From Siminovitchia thermophila (lineage in GTDB: Bacteria; Bacillota; Bacilli; Bacillales; Bacillaceae_C), in NCBI RefSeq assembly GCF_016909185.1, contig NZ_JAFBFH010000027.1, positions 1 through 64,000 of the forward strand: a stretch of 64,000 bases of DNA. The letters are read 5' to 3'. Both the position numbers and the translations under genes were made by a program. The notes under the pieces are model-generated. The model saw only the letters and a list, made by a program, of their open reading frames with translations. It was not told the DNA's origin and searched no databases. Positions 8,529 to 17,044 of this stretch are shown here, piece after piece. The first letter of the stretch is position 1. The number at the start of each line of letters is the position of its first letter.

Positions 8529-9128
8529 TTAATCGCCATCCCGAAATCGCTCTATAATGACCGGCTGGATTTGATAGCCTTCAATGGCTGCTTCAACCGT
8601 TTCAGGGAGCATATCCATGCGTGCCACCATGGATGTCGGCTTTTTTTCCGGATTATCTTGCCCATACGGAATAAAATATATATGTTTGGCGGCCATCAAC
8701 CTCATTAAGTTGACGCCATTTAACCCTAAAGCATCATTGGTTGAAATTCCCAATACAACGGGTCTCCGGTTTCGCAGTGTAGCTTTCGCGGCCATGAGGA
8801 CGGGGGAATCGGTTAAAGCATTGGCGAATTTGCTCATTGAATTCCCAGTCATTGGAGCAATAACCATACAATCAAGAGGCGTTTGGGGTCCCAGCGGTTC
8901 CGCCTCTACGATAGAGCCGATTATCTTTCGGCCCGCCAGACTTTCAATTTTGGCGACCCAGTCTTCGCCTTCCCCAAATTTCGTATCGGTGTTTTTAACC
9001 GTGTATGTTACAACCGGAATAACTTCCGCCCCCAATTGAACGAGCTTTTCAATTTGCGGCAATACGGCATCATACGTGCAATGAGATCCGGTCAATCCAA
9101 AACCAATGCGTTTTCCCTTCAAACTCAT
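8529..9128 (-). CDS. spoVFB: Dipicolinate synthase subunit B (flavoprotein)
   Basis: 199 residues, the usual length of DpaB/SpoVFB. It is a flavoprotein-like fold with the N-terminal motif GFGLTGSHCTYD and the flavin-binding region APMTGNSMSKFANALTDSP. With DpaA it oxidises dihydrodipicolinate to dipicolinic acid in the mother cell during late sporulation; the product fills the spore core with calcium. It starts 2 bp after dpaA and is surely co-transcribed with it. Confidence 0.95.
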   Translation of the reverse strand: MSLKGKRIGFGLTGSHCTYDAVLPQIEKLVQLGAEVIPVVTYTVKNTDTKFGEGEDWVAKIESLAGRKIIGSIVEAEPLGPQTPLDCMVIAPMTGNSMSKFANALTDSPVLMAAKATLRNRRPVVLGISTNDALGLNGVNLMRLMAAKHIYFIPYGQDNPEKKPTSMVARMDMLPETVEAAIEGYQIQPVIIERFRDGD

Positions 9129-9130
9129 GG

Positions 9131-10054
9131 TTACGTCCCCTTTCGTTCTTGTAAATCATCCGCAAGCAATTTTGATAGAACATTTGCCAAAATATTGCCG
9201 GCCGTTTTTGGCGCAACAATTCCAGGAAGACTAGGAGCGAGTAACGCTTTAATTCCCCGTTTTTCCGCATACCTAAAGTCTGTCCCTCCAGGCTTTGAAG
9301 CCAAATCAATAATAAGCGTATGTGAAGGCATTTGCGCAATCACAGCGGCATTGATGACAAGATGGGGGATTGTATTGATACAAATATCAATATCATTCAC
9401 TTCATTTCTTAATTGACTTAAATGAAATGAATCAAGCCCCATTTCTGTCGCCCTTGCAAGATCGGCTGTTTTCCTGGATCCTACCTTGACCTTTGCTCCG
9501 AGTAAAGAAAAAGCTCTGGCAACACTCATCCCGACCCTTCCCAGCCCCAATACCGCAACCGAAGAGCCATGGATGGTAATCTCGGTGTTTTGTATCGCCA
9601 TCAAAATCGTTCCTTCCACGGTAGGAATCGAGTTATATATGGCCACATCATCTCGTTCAAATAAATTGACCAGTCTTCTGTCGGCATTTTTTGTAATCTT
9701 GTTTAAATAACGATTGCTGATTCCTGAATAAACGGTACAGTGGGAAGGAGTATGGCGTAAAACTTGCTCAGTGAGGACAACTTTTTCGTTTGAAAAGATC
9801 GTTTCGATCTCCCCCTCCGGGTTTGTTCCCGGGACGGGCAATACGATGGCGTCCATTTCCGCAAAATGAATGTCATGAAGCTTCTCTTTTACTGCGCCGG
9901 TAAAAGGCTGATCCAAATGTTCAAATCCTACCAGATACACTTTGGCGTCCAGTTCGGTAAGCTTTTTGATAATTTCCAGTTGCCTCGCATCTCCCCCTAT
10001 GATGACAATTTGCATATCAGTCAACATTAAGTTTCCATCATCTTCTCTATCCAT
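9131..10054 (-). CDS. spoVFA: Dipicolinate synthase subunit A
   Basis: 307 residues from the ATG with GGAGG at 8-nt spacing. A later Met matches the B. subtilis N-terminus (MLT...IGGDARQLEIIKKLTE) but has only a weak ribosome site. An NAD(P)-binding Rossmann motif GLGRVGMSVAR lies near residue 155, and the LASKPGGTDF and LPGIVAPKTAGNIL stretches are typical of DpaA. It is the dehydrogenase-like subunit of dipicolinate synthase. Just upstream is a good sigma-K-type promoter, consistent with mother-cell expression. Confidence 0.95.
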   Translation of the reverse strand: MDREDDGNLMLTDMQIVIIGGDARQLEIIKKLTELDAKVYLVGFEHLDQPFTGAVKEKLHDIHFAEMDAIVLPVPGTNPEGEIETIFSNEKVVLTEQVLRHTPSHCTVYSGISNRYLNKITKNADRRLVNLFERDDVAIYNSIPTVEGTILMAIQNTEITIHGSSVAVLGLGRVGMSVARAFSLLGAKVKVGSRKTADLARATEMGLDSFHLSQLRNEVNDIDICINTIPHLVINAAVIAQMPSHTLIIDLASKPGGTDFRYAEKRGIKALLAPSLPGIVAPKTAGNILANVLSKLLADDLQERKGT

Positions 10055-10074
10055 GGTAAATCCCTCCGCTTCCA

Positions 10075-10104
10075 TATTGTATGTTTAACCAGGGGATGAG
10101 TGCC
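10075..10104 (-). promoter_or_regulatory. Predicted sigma-K promoter of dpaA-dpaB
   Basis: The minus strand reads GGCAC, a 16-bp spacer, then CATACAATA. This fits the sigma-K consensus (AC near -35, CATAnnnTA near -10). The -10 lies 21 bp upstream of the dpaA start, leaving a short leader with the GGAGG. B. subtilis spoVF is transcribed by sigma-K, which agrees. Confidence 0.65.
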
Positions 10105-10158
10105 TGGCATTCTATGGACGTTTATATCAATTTGTACACTGCTTCTTTAAAATGAAAG

Positions 10159-10200
10159 AATGCCGGTAACCTCTTTCCGATAAGAAAGAGATCCGGCATT
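10159..10200 (-). terminator. Terminator after ymxH
   Basis: A long two-part stem (AATGCCGG with CCGGCATT, and inner CTCTTTC with GAAAGAG) lies 13 bp past the ymxH stop and is followed on the minus strand by TTCTTTCATTTT. It would isolate the mlpA-ymxH transcript from the sigma-K dpaA promoter just downstream. Confidence 0.65.
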
Positions 10201-10212
10201 TTGACATCTGCT

Positions 10213-10446
10213 TTACGATTCCGGGACTTCTAAAATAATCATATCTGACCCAATTGTTCGAATATTCCTCCAAGGAACTCTGATTTCGCCCCCAGATTTT
10301 CTCATCCATTTTCCCGTTGGAATGATTAAACTGTTTATTTCACCGGTGCCGCTGTTGATTTCCAGATCAGCCTGGCCCAGTATCCCTAATCGTTCCGCTT
10401 TTTTAAAGTCCACAATTTCTTTTCCACCCAGTTCGCTTAACCGCAC
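10213..10446 (-). CDS. ymxH: YlmC/YmxH family sporulation protein (PRC-barrel)
   Basis: 77 residues from a GTG codon 6 nt after GGAGG; the open frame extends upstream to 10497 without a ribosome site. The protein is a single PRC-barrel-like domain, with the start VRLSELGGKEIVDF and the central LGILGQADLEIN. YlmC/YmxH proteins are conserved in endospore formers and their function is unknown. The place between mlpA and dpaA matches B. subtilis ymxH, but here a 523-bp spacer with a repeat separates it from mlpA. Confidence 0.85.
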   Translation of the reverse strand: MRLSELGGKEIVDFKKAERLGILGQADLEINSGTGEINSLIIPTGKWMRKSGGEIRVPWRNIRTIGSDMIILEVPES

Positions 10447-10560
10447 CTTCCCACCTCCATATTGCTCTTTCTTTAATACAATATATAGCCCGTTCAACTG
10501 ATTTAGAATGACAAAAGCACCTTAGTGAATTTCACATTGAAAGAACGAAAAATGGAAAAA

Positions 10561-10969
10561 GCTGGGATACAACTAAATCAGTTTGATGAAAAAACGCACA
10601 AACTTCATTCAGTAGGGCTCCTACTGAATGTTAGTTGAACCAATCGGGCATTTAGGTGCCGTTTTCTCCCACTTAGGCCTTTTGTATTCACTCAAGATTT
10701 TGAAGAGGTGTATATGGGCACCTTACATGCCGGATAAATTGTCCCAGTGTACCTTTTAGCGTAGTCAACATATGTAGACTCCTGCGGGAATAGCTCGAGC
10801 TGAAGATCTCGCAGGAAAGCGAGCTTTGCTTTTACGAGGAAGCTGAAGAGACCTGCGGAAAGCAAAATATGTTGACGTAGCGATGATAGGGATTTTTTTA
10901 CAAAAATAAACCGAACAATTATAAATGAATTGTCCGGTTTTTGCTATTTCGTATTTTTATGTCCTAGTC
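10561..10969 (+). repeat. Composite palindromic intergenic repeat, second long copy
   Basis: Same module order as 4698-5127: GCTGGGATA start, CAGTAGG/CCTACTG hairpin, core from about 10629, TTGTCCCAG at 10739-10747, a module with GTCAACATAT and ATATGTTGAC arms (about 10763-10885) enclosing CCTGCG/CGCAGG, the terminator stem, and a GTCCTAG end. The inner stem of the core has decayed here (AAGAGGTG in place of AAGTGGGAG) while GGTGCC/GGCACC remains. It fills nearly all of the ymxH-mlpA gap; 10447-10560 holds nothing recognisable. Confidence 0.85.
10908..10940 (-). terminator. Terminator after mlpA (part of the repeat)
   Basis: AAACCGAACAATT pairs with AATTGTCCGGTTT (one G-U or mismatch position) around a short loop, with T-rich flanks. 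It is nearly identical to the hairpin after dapA. It lies about 30 bp past the mlpA stop. Confidence 0.65.
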
Positions 10970-12208
10970 TCAGTTAGCTGCAAGTGTCAGCTGTTTTTTG
11001 GGACTGATCAATGCCAAGGTGTATTCATCTGAAAATATCTTTTCAGCCATTTCGTTTACACAGCCTACTGTTACTTTATCAATTTCAACAATAATTTCAT
11101 CTAGTGTACGGTGCTTTCTCAACAATAATTCATTTTTGCCATTTCGGCTCATTCTGCTGTTCGTGCTTTCCAATCCCAGCATTAAATTCCCTTTTAGTTG
11201 TTCTTTACTGTTGGTCAGTTCTTTATCGGTTACTCCTGCTGATTTTAAGACACTGAGTGTTTTTCGAATCGTTTCAAACAACTCATCCGCCTGATTTGAT
11301 CCTGTCCCACCATAGATAGTCACCAGTCCGCTGTCCTTAAATGAAGAATGGTAAGAAAATACCGAATAGGCCAGTCCTTTTTCCTCCCGCACTTCTTGGA
11401 ACAGCCGAGAAGACATGCTTCCTCCGAAAATATTGTTCATGACGATCAACTTGTATATATCTGGATGTCCGATGGGTAAACCTTCAAATCCGACACACAG
11501 ATGGGCCTGCTCCGTTTCTTTTTGTCTGACCGCTCTGTTCGTTTGAAAAACAGGCTTCGTTTCGGGGGATGGCCTCCCCTTTCTTTCGAAGTTTCCAAAT
11601 AAGCGCTCAATCTCATAAATAAACTGCTCGTCAATATTTCCCGCAACAGATATGACGATATTTTCGGGAATATATTTGTCTTCAACGTAAGCATTGAGCA
11701 AATCACTTGTAAAAGTAGAGAGCGATTGTTCTGTTCCCAATATGGGAAAACCAAGCGGATGTGTATCATATGCCGCTTTGCTTAATAAGTCATGAACGAT
11801 ATCGTCAGGTGTATCTTCATACATTTTAATTTCTTCCCGGACGACGTTTTTCTCTTTATTGAGTTCATCTTCTGCAAAGGTTGAATTGAAAAACATGTCC
11901 GCCAATGTTTCCAAAGCAAATTTTGCGTGGTTGTCCAGCACCTTGGCGTAATAGCAAGTATATTCTTTTGAAGTAAAGGCATTTACATGGCCACCGATGG
12001 AATCAAATGCTTCAGCCAATTCTTTTGCGTTTCGGGTAGTTGTCCCTTTGAAAAACATATGTTCCAAGAAATGGGAAATTCCGTTATTCTCTGTCAGTTC
12101 ATCACGGGAGCCGATTCCCACCCAAATACCGATAGCTACAGAGCGAACAGTGGACATTTTTTCTAGTACGACCCTTACTCCGTTTTGGCATGTATATTTC
12201 TTTATCAC
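10970..12208 (-). CDS. mlpA: M16-family zinc metalloprotease MlpA (YmxG)
   Basis: 412 residues, an insulinase-type (M16B) protease. The inverted zinc motif is HFLEH at residues 46-50 (His46, Glu49, His50), and a C-terminal M16 domain contains the REEKGLAYSV region. It is related to mitochondrial processing peptidases; in B. subtilis MlpA/YmxG affects regulation of extracellular protease genes. There is no signal peptide, so it is cytosolic. The start is GTG with GGAGG at 7-nt spacing. It lies 30 bp after ylxY. Confidence 0.92.
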   Translation of the reverse strand: MIKKYTCQNGVRVVLEKMSTVRSVAIGIWVGIGSRDELTENNGISHFLEHMFFKGTTTRNAKELAEAFDSIGGHVNAFTSKEYTCYYAKVLDNHAKFALETLADMFFNSTFAEDELNKEKNVVREEIKMYEDTPDDIVHDLLSKAAYDTHPLGFPILGTEQSLSTFTSDLLNAYVEDKYIPENIVISVAGNIDEQFIYEIERLFGNFERKGRPSPETKPVFQTNRAVRQKETEQAHLCVGFEGLPIGHPDIYKLIVMNNIFGGSMSSRLFQEVREEKGLAYSVFSYHSSFKDSGLVTIYGGTGSNQADELFETIRKTLSVLKSAGVTDKELTNSKEQLKGNLMLGLESTNSRMSRNGKNELLLRKHRTLDEIIVEIDKVTVGCVNEMAEKIFSDEYTLALISPKKQLTLAAN

Positions 12209-12238
12209 TATGCTTCCTCCTGTTCGTGGTGCAAAAAT

Positions 12239-13204
12239 CTATTGAGCAGTTTGTATTTTGATTATATATTCTTCATCCATTAATTTACTTACTGTACCGA
12301 TCCTTAAATGTTTGCTTTTTATTTGAATGATTAACTGTTCCAGAGCTTGAGCGGTTGGATCGGTCGGGTGCATGAGGATCATCGCACCAGGATGGACCCT
12401 CGACATGACACGCTTCAAAATTGTACCTGGCGACGGCTTCTGCCAATCAATGGTATCCACCGTCCAAAGTACGGTTTTCATGTTCAGGTCGTGGGCGATT
12501 TCAATTGTCTCTTCCCGAAATCCCCCGCTAGGCGGGCCGAACCAGACAGGCTTTTTTCCTGTCGTGGCTTCAATCACTTCATTGGCCTTTACAATTTCTT
12601 CTCGCGCTTGGGCAGTTCCAAGCGACTCCATTTTAGGATGGCTGTAGGAGTGGTTGCCAATTTCATGGCCTCCGGCAGCAATCATTTTCGCCAAATCCGG
12701 ATTTTCTTTTACCCAACGCCCTTCTAAAAAGAATGTTCCTTGTACATTGTGTTTCTTCAATGTTTGCAGAATAGACGGTAAATATTCATTTCCCCAAGCT
12801 ACATTAATTAAAAGTGCGACCATTGGTTTGTCGGGATGTCCCCGGTAAATTGGCGCAGGGGGCAAGTCGTCCAAGTGTACTTTGGGCGGAATTTGTTTAA
12901 ATACAAGTTTGCGCTCATCGAAAGAACGCCCTTTCATCTTTTTATAGGACGCTTCAATATCAACTTGTATTCCGTTATACCCCGGCATCGCCTTCCATAC
13001 TCTGTCGATTTGCGCATCTTGCGGCGGTATGTCATATTTTTTTGCGGCAGCTTCAATTGATTTTAACAGCTTATTTTCGCTGGATGATGTTTGAACCGCT
13101 TCATTTTTTAACTGATGTACATAGGTGCTCGTAAAAGGATTAGACACGGTCAATATTGCTAGAATAGCAACTAGTCCGAAACCAAGCAAGTTTTTTGTAT
13201 TCAT
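12239..13204 (-). CDS. ylxY: YlxY, polysaccharide-deacetylase-like sporulation protein
   Basis: 321 residues. An N-terminal uncleaved signal or membrane anchor (about 5-24) precedes a NodB-type deacetylase domain (about 125-310). Metal motif 2 is kept (His185 and His189 in HSYSH), but the first motif, normally TFDDG, reads LINVAWG at 132-138, so both key Asp residues are missing. YlxY proteins generally share this change; they may bind glycan without deacetylating it. The gene lies between pnp and mlpA as in B. subtilis. An extracytoplasmic location is inferred. Confidence 0.88.
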   Translation of the reverse strand: MNTKNLLGFGLVAILAILTVSNPFTSTYVHQLKNEAVQTSSSENKLLKSIEAAAKKYDIPPQDAQIDRVWKAMPGYNGIQVDIEASYKKMKGRSFDERKLVFKQIPPKVHLDDLPPAPIYRGHPDKPMVALLINVAWGNEYLPSILQTLKKHNVQGTFFLEGRWVKENPDLAKMIAAGGHEIGNHSYSHPKMESLGTAQAREEIVKANEVIEATTGKKPVWFGPPSGGFREETIEIAHDLNMKTVLWTVDTIDWQKPSPGTILKRVMSRVHPGAMILMHPTDPTAQALEQLIIQIKSKHLRIGTVSKLMDEEYIIKIQTAQ

Positions 13205-13276
13205 CTCGACATTTGGCCTCCTTCAACATTACTTTATGAAGGAGGAAGACAAGGTAGACCAATTGTAGCAATATGT

Positions 13277-13300
13277 AAAAAGCCAGGCACAGTACCTGGC
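13277..13300 (-). terminator. Terminator after pnp
   Basis: GCCAGG and CCTGGC arms surround a short loop 11 bp past the pnp stop, followed on the minus strand by TTTTTAC. This is a good intrinsic terminator and makes ylxY-mlpA-ymxH a separate unit. Confidence 0.8.
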
Positions 13301-13310
13301 ATGTAACACG

Positions 13311-15428
13311 TTATTCTTTTGACTGCTTTTCTTTTTGCTCTTTTAAAATGGCTTTGCGTGACAAGTTAACGCGGCCTTGCTGATCGATTTCAATCACTTT
13401 TACAAGCAGTTCGTCACCGAGCGATACAACATCCTCGACTTTGTTCACTCTTTCTTCTGCCAATTGGGAAATATGGACAAGTCCATCTTTTCCTGGGAAC
13501 AATTCGAGAAACGCGCCAAATTTTTCGATCCGCTTTACTTTTCCTAAATACACTTGCCCCACGGATACTTCGCGAACGAGATCTTCGATAATCTTTTTCG
13601 CTTTCTGGTTCATTGTATCGTCAGCTGATGCAATAAACACGGTTCCGTCTTGCTCTATATCAATTTTAACTCCGGTTTCCTCGATGATTTTGTTAATTTG
13701 TTTTCCGCTTGGTCCAATTACATCCCGGATTTTATCTGGATTAATATGAAGTGTGACGATTTTCGGCGCATATGGCGATAATTCTTTGCGCGGCTCGGAG
13801 ATCGCTGCCATCATCGATTTAAGAATGACCATGCGCCCTTCTTTCGCCTGTAGCAAGGCTTCTTCAAGAATTTCCTTGGAGAGCCCTTCTATTTTAATAT
13901 CCATCTGCAACGCCGTTATACCGTTTTTCGTTCCAGCCACTTTAAAGTCCATATCACCCAGGTGATCTTCCATTCCTTGAATGTCGGTAAGGATTGTGTA
14001 ATGATCTCCGGATTTCACAAGTCCCATGGCAATACCGGCAACAGGCGCCTTGATGGGAACACCTGCATCCATCATCGCAAGCGTGCTCGCGCAAATACTT
14101 GCTTGCGAGGTAGATCCGTTGGATTCCAATACTTCCGACACAAGACGTATCGTATAAGGAAATTCAACCTCATTTGGTATGATTGGTTCTAAAGCACGTT
14201 CGCCGAGTGCCCCGTGGCCAATTTCCCTTCTGCCGGGACCGCGAATGGGTCCAGTTTCACCGACACTGAAGTGAGGGAAATTGTAGTGATGCATAAATCG
14301 CTTCGATTCTTCGATTCCTAGTCCATCCAATATTTGGACATCCCCCAGCGCTCCAAGGGTACATATGCTTAGGGCCTGTGTTTGACCTCTTGTAAACAGA
14401 CCAGAACCGTGGGTTCTTGCCAACAGGCGAACCTCAGATTGAAGCGGCCTGATTTCATCCGGTTTTCTTCCGTCGGGACGAACTTTTTCAACTGTAATCA
14501 AGCGGCGTACTTCTTCTTTTACGAGATGGTCCAAAATATAGCTTACTTGCTTTAACGTATCTTCATCGGTCGTTTCCCGTCCGGTAAAGTCAGCAATCAC
14601 CTCGTCCTTTACGGATTGAATGGCTTCTTCGCGGGCGTGTTTTTCTTCAACCTGTATCGCCGCAACCAACGATTGCTCGCACATGGAACGAACTTCTGTA
14701 TCTAATTCCTGATCAACTTCAAAAAGTTCAACTTCCCTTTTTTCTTTACCAACTTGTTGAACAATTTCCTCCTGAAAAGCAATTAAGCGTTTAATTTCTT
14801 CATGCCCAAACATGATCGCTTCCAGCATCGTTTCTTCAGGAACCTCATCCGCACCGGCTTCCACCATATTAATGGCATCTTTCGTTCCGGCAACAGTCAG
14901 GTCAATATCACTTTTCTCCATTTGTTCCACTGTCGGATTAATGACAAAATGGCCATCCACTCTTCCGACAACGACTCCCGCAATTGGTCCTTCAAACGGA
15001 ATATCAGATATGGAAAGCGCCAGGGATGATCCAAACATGGCCGCCATTTCGGATGAGCAGTTTTGGTCGACACTCATGACAATACTGACGACTTGGACTT
15101 CATTCCGGAAGCCGTCCGGAAAAAGCGGCCTGATTGGCCGATCGATCAAGCGGCTCGCCAAAATCGCTTTTTCACTCGGGCGTCCTTCTCTTTTAATGAA
15201 TCCTCCCGGGATTTTTCCAACAGCATATAAACGTTCTTCATAATTGACTGTCAAAGGAAAAAAGTCAACTGATTTTGCTTCTTTTGAAGCTGTAGCGGTG
15301 CTTAAAACTGCCGTGTCCCCATATCGGACAAAAACAGCACCGTTTGCTTGTTTGGCCAATTGGCCGACTTCAACGGTCAGTTTCCGACCGGCCCATTCTA
15401 TGGCAAAAACTTTCTTTTCATGGCTCAT
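13311..15428 (-). CDS. pnp: Polynucleotide phosphorylase
   Basis: 705 residues, full length. Two RNase PH-like domains (about 1-230 and 310-550) flank an alpha-helical linker, followed by a KH domain ([11 protein letters not shown], about 565) and an S1 domain (about 625-695). It degrades RNA 3' to 5' with phosphate and acts with RNase J and RNase Y partners. Active-site segments FPDGFRNE and [19 protein letters not shown] are present. It follows rpsO, as is common in bacteria, but is separated by a terminator and preceded by its own promoter candidate and a strong leader hairpin. Confidence 0.97.
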   Translation of the reverse strand: MSHEKKVFAIEWAGRKLTVEVGQLAKQANGAVFVRYGDTAVLSTATASKEAKSVDFFPLTVNYEERLYAVGKIPGGFIKREGRPSEKAILASRLIDRPIRPLFPDGFRNEVQVVSIVMSVDQNCSSEMAAMFGSSLALSISDIPFEGPIAGVVVGRVDGHFVINPTVEQMEKSDIDLTVAGTKDAINMVEAGADEVPEETMLEAIMFGHEEIKRLIAFQEEIVQQVGKEKREVELFEVDQELDTEVRSMCEQSLVAAIQVEEKHAREEAIQSVKDEVIADFTGRETTDEDTLKQVSYILDHLVKEEVRRLITVEKVRPDGRKPDEIRPLQSEVRLLARTHGSGLFTRGQTQALSICTLGALGDVQILDGLGIEESKRFMHHYNFPHFSVGETGPIRGPGRREIGHGALGERALEPIIPNEVEFPYTIRLVSEVLESNGSTSQASICASTLAMMDAGVPIKAPVAGIAMGLVKSGDHYTILTDIQGMEDHLGDMDFKVAGTKNGITALQMDIKIEGLSKEILEEALLQAKEGRMVILKSMMAAISEPRKELSPYAPKIVTLHINPDKIRDVIGPSGKQINKIIEETGVKIDIEQDGTVFIASADDTMNQKAKKIIEDLVREVSVGQVYLGKVKRIEKFGAFLELFPGKDGLVHISQLAEERVNKVEDVVSLGDELLVKVIEIDQQGRVNLSRKAILKEQKEKQSKE

Positions 15429-15503
15429 AGTGAGTAACGCCTCTCTTTCATATACGAATAAATTTTATTAAAGAGGATAGATGAACGCACCTGCCCGCAT
15501 GTA

Positions 15504-15557
15504 ACTGAACATTCGACAAGAATATGATCCCTGTCATATCCATGTCCAATGTTCAGT
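15504..15557 (-). promoter_or_regulatory. Long stem-loop in the pnp leader
   Basis: The minus-strand RNA would fold into a nearly continuous stem of about 22 pairs: ACUGAACAUU with AAUGUUCAGU, GACA with UGUC, and GGAUAUGA with UCAUAUUC around the loop CAGGGA. It lies 76 nt upstream of the pnp start. E. coli pnp is autoregulated through an RNase III-cut leader stem, so an analogous role is possible. The adjoining TTACATGCGGG tag, also found in the dispersed repeats, suggests it may instead derive from such a repeat. Confidence 0.6.
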
Positions 15558-15575
15558 CTATATATGCCGGAGTTT

Positions 15576-15604
15576 TGTATATTTTCTCACGGCACATTTG
15601 TCAT
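15576..15604 (-). promoter_or_regulatory. Candidate sigma-A promoter of pnp
   Basis: The minus strand reads ATGACA, 17 bp, TATACA. Transcription would start just ahead of the leader stem-loop at 15504-15557. Confidence 0.4.
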
Positions 15605-15647
15605 TTGCTGGGTTCAGGATTTGTCATCTTCTCTTTTTTATCCTAAC

Positions 15648-15676
15648 AAAAAAGCGGGAGATGATCCCGCTTTTTT
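15648..15676 (-). terminator. Terminator after rpsO
   Basis: AAAAAAGCGGGA and TCCCGCTTTTTT pair around a 5-nt loop about 20 bp past the rpsO stop, with a T-run on the minus strand. It is symmetrical but only rpsO needs it. Confidence 0.85.
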
Positions 15677-15695
15677 AAGCTGACTCCCCACGATT

Positions 15696-15965
15696 TTATC
15701 GACGCAGGCCAAGTCTGTCGATTAATTCACGATAACGCTGCACATCTTTGTTGCGCAGGTATGTCAATAAATTCCGGCGCCGTCCAACCATTTTCATTAA
15801 TCCCCGTCTTGAATGATGATCTTTTTTGTGGGTTCGAAGATGTTGGTTCAAATTATTGATCTCTTCGGTCAAAACCGCAATTTGTACTTCCGGAGAACCG
15901 GTATCTGTTTCATGAATTCGATATTGGCTGATAATATCATTTTTTCGTTCTTGAGAAATGGACAA
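15696..15965 (-). CDS. rpsO: 30S ribosomal protein S15
   Basis: 89 residues, complete, with the family signature around [22 protein letters not shown] (residues 41-62 region). It binds the central domain of 16S rRNA early in 30S assembly. The start is TTG, eight bases or so after AGGAGGTGA, instead of the ATG common for this gene. A 130-bp leader with a promoter and hairpins precedes it, fitting S15 feedback control. Confidence 0.97.
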   Translation of the reverse strand: MSISQERKNDIISQYRIHETDTGSPEVQIAVLTEEINNLNQHLRTHKKDHHSRRGLMKMVGRRRNLLTYLRNKDVQRYRELIDRLGLRR

Positions 15966-16047
15966 CTGCCTTCACCTCCTGTTTTTCATCCCCTGTTACC
16001 GAGCAAGCGTCGGTGAGTCGCATTGCCAAGCAACGGTTCTAAGATAC
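15966..16047 (-). promoter_or_regulatory. Probable S15-responsive rpsO leader
   Basis: The leader RNA holds an ACCGA/TCGGT hairpin with a CGCTTGC loop and an adjacent TTGC..GCAA stem, then AGGAGGTGA. S15 feedback through 5' leader structures is known in several bacterial groups, including Geobacillus. The match is by position and presence of stems; no covariance model was run. Confidence 0.45.
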
Positions 16048-16053
16048 TGTTTT

Positions 16054-16082
16054 AGGATACATCTTTCTTTTGGAAAAATCAA
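16054..16082 (-). promoter_or_regulatory. Sigma-A promoter of rpsO
   Basis: The minus strand reads TTGATT, 17 bp, TATCCT, just downstream of the ribF stop. The leader would be about 80 nt long. Confidence 0.55.
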
Positions 16083-16095
16083 GTTTAAAAATAGG

Positions 16096-17037
16096 TCAAG
16101 CTTGCAAAAAGTCGGATGCTCTTACAATGTCATATGCAATTTGAGCTTTCAAATCCTCTAAACTATGAAACTTTTTTTCATCCCTTATTCTGTGCCGCCA
16201 CTCGATTGTGACTTCCTCGCCATAGATTGAACGCTTGAAATGGAGAAGATGTACCTCAATAGATAAATGGGATTGACCCGGATCATGAAAAGTCGGTTTA
16301 TAACCAATATTACACACACCTTTTTCCCAACGCCCATTAACGAAGAGCCGCACTGCGTAAACGCCGGGTTTGGGGATAATATAATCCTCATTTAATTGGA
16401 TATTTGCCGTTGGAAAGCTGAGCTGTCTACCGCGTTTCTCTCCGTGGATGACAGTGCCTTTCGTTTCATAATAGCGCCCCAGAAACGTTATAACTGATTC
16501 GGTGTCCCCTTCCCGAAGCTTTTCTCGAATGGCGGTGGAGCTTATTTTTTCATTGCCTTCTTCCATTTTGGTTACAGTCGTTACTTGCAATATCCCCATC
16601 CCATGGTGCGGAAGCGTATCCATCGTGCCCTTTCCGTATTTGCCATATGTAAAATCAAACCCGGCAACGACATGCCGAACATTCAAATCGATTACATACT
16701 GCTGTACAAATTGCGCCGGGTCAAGATTAGCGAAAGAGGACGTGAATCGGACGATAAACAAATAGTCTATTCCCAGCTTGGATATCAAGTCAGCTTTTTC
16801 TTTTAAAGGTGTGATATATTCCACCGGACGATTTTCCTGCGAAAGGACAACCGACGGGTGGGGATCAAACGTCATAACAGCACTTTTCCAGCCGCTATTC
16901 ACTGCCGCGGCTTTAGCCGTTTCGATGACTTTCCTATGGCCAAGATGAACTCCGTCAAAAAATCCAAGAGCCATGACAAGCGGCGGGAAATCGTGCTGCT
17001 GAAAGGTATGAGGATGCTGGACCATTAACACTTTCAC
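16096..17037 (-). CDS. ribF: Bifunctional riboflavin kinase / FAD synthetase
   Basis: 313 residues from a GTG codon 8 nt after AGGTGA; an upstream in-frame ATG at 17058 lies inside truB without a ribosome site. The N-terminal nucleotidyltransferase domain has GFFDGVHLGH near residue 25 and makes FAD from FMN. The C-terminal riboflavin kinase domain (about 185-310) has GEKRGRQLSFPTAN. It is called RibC in B. subtilis, where mutants deregulate the FMN riboswitch. It follows truB by 7 bp. Confidence 0.95.
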   Translation of the reverse strand: MKVLMVQHPHTFQQHDFPPLVMALGFFDGVHLGHRKVIETAKAAAVNSGWKSAVMTFDPHPSVVLSQENRPVEYITPLKEKADLISKLGIDYLFIVRFTSSFANLDPAQFVQQYVIDLNVRHVVAGFDFTYGKYGKGTMDTLPHHGMGILQVTTVTKMEEGNEKISSTAIREKLREGDTESVITFLGRYYETKGTVIHGEKRGRQLSFPTANIQLNEDYIIPKPGVYAVRLFVNGRWEKGVCNIGYKPTFHDPGQSHLSIEVHLLHFKRSIYGEEVTIEWRHRIRDEKKFHSLEDLKAQIAYDIVRASDFLQA

Positions 17038-17044
17038 TCTATGT

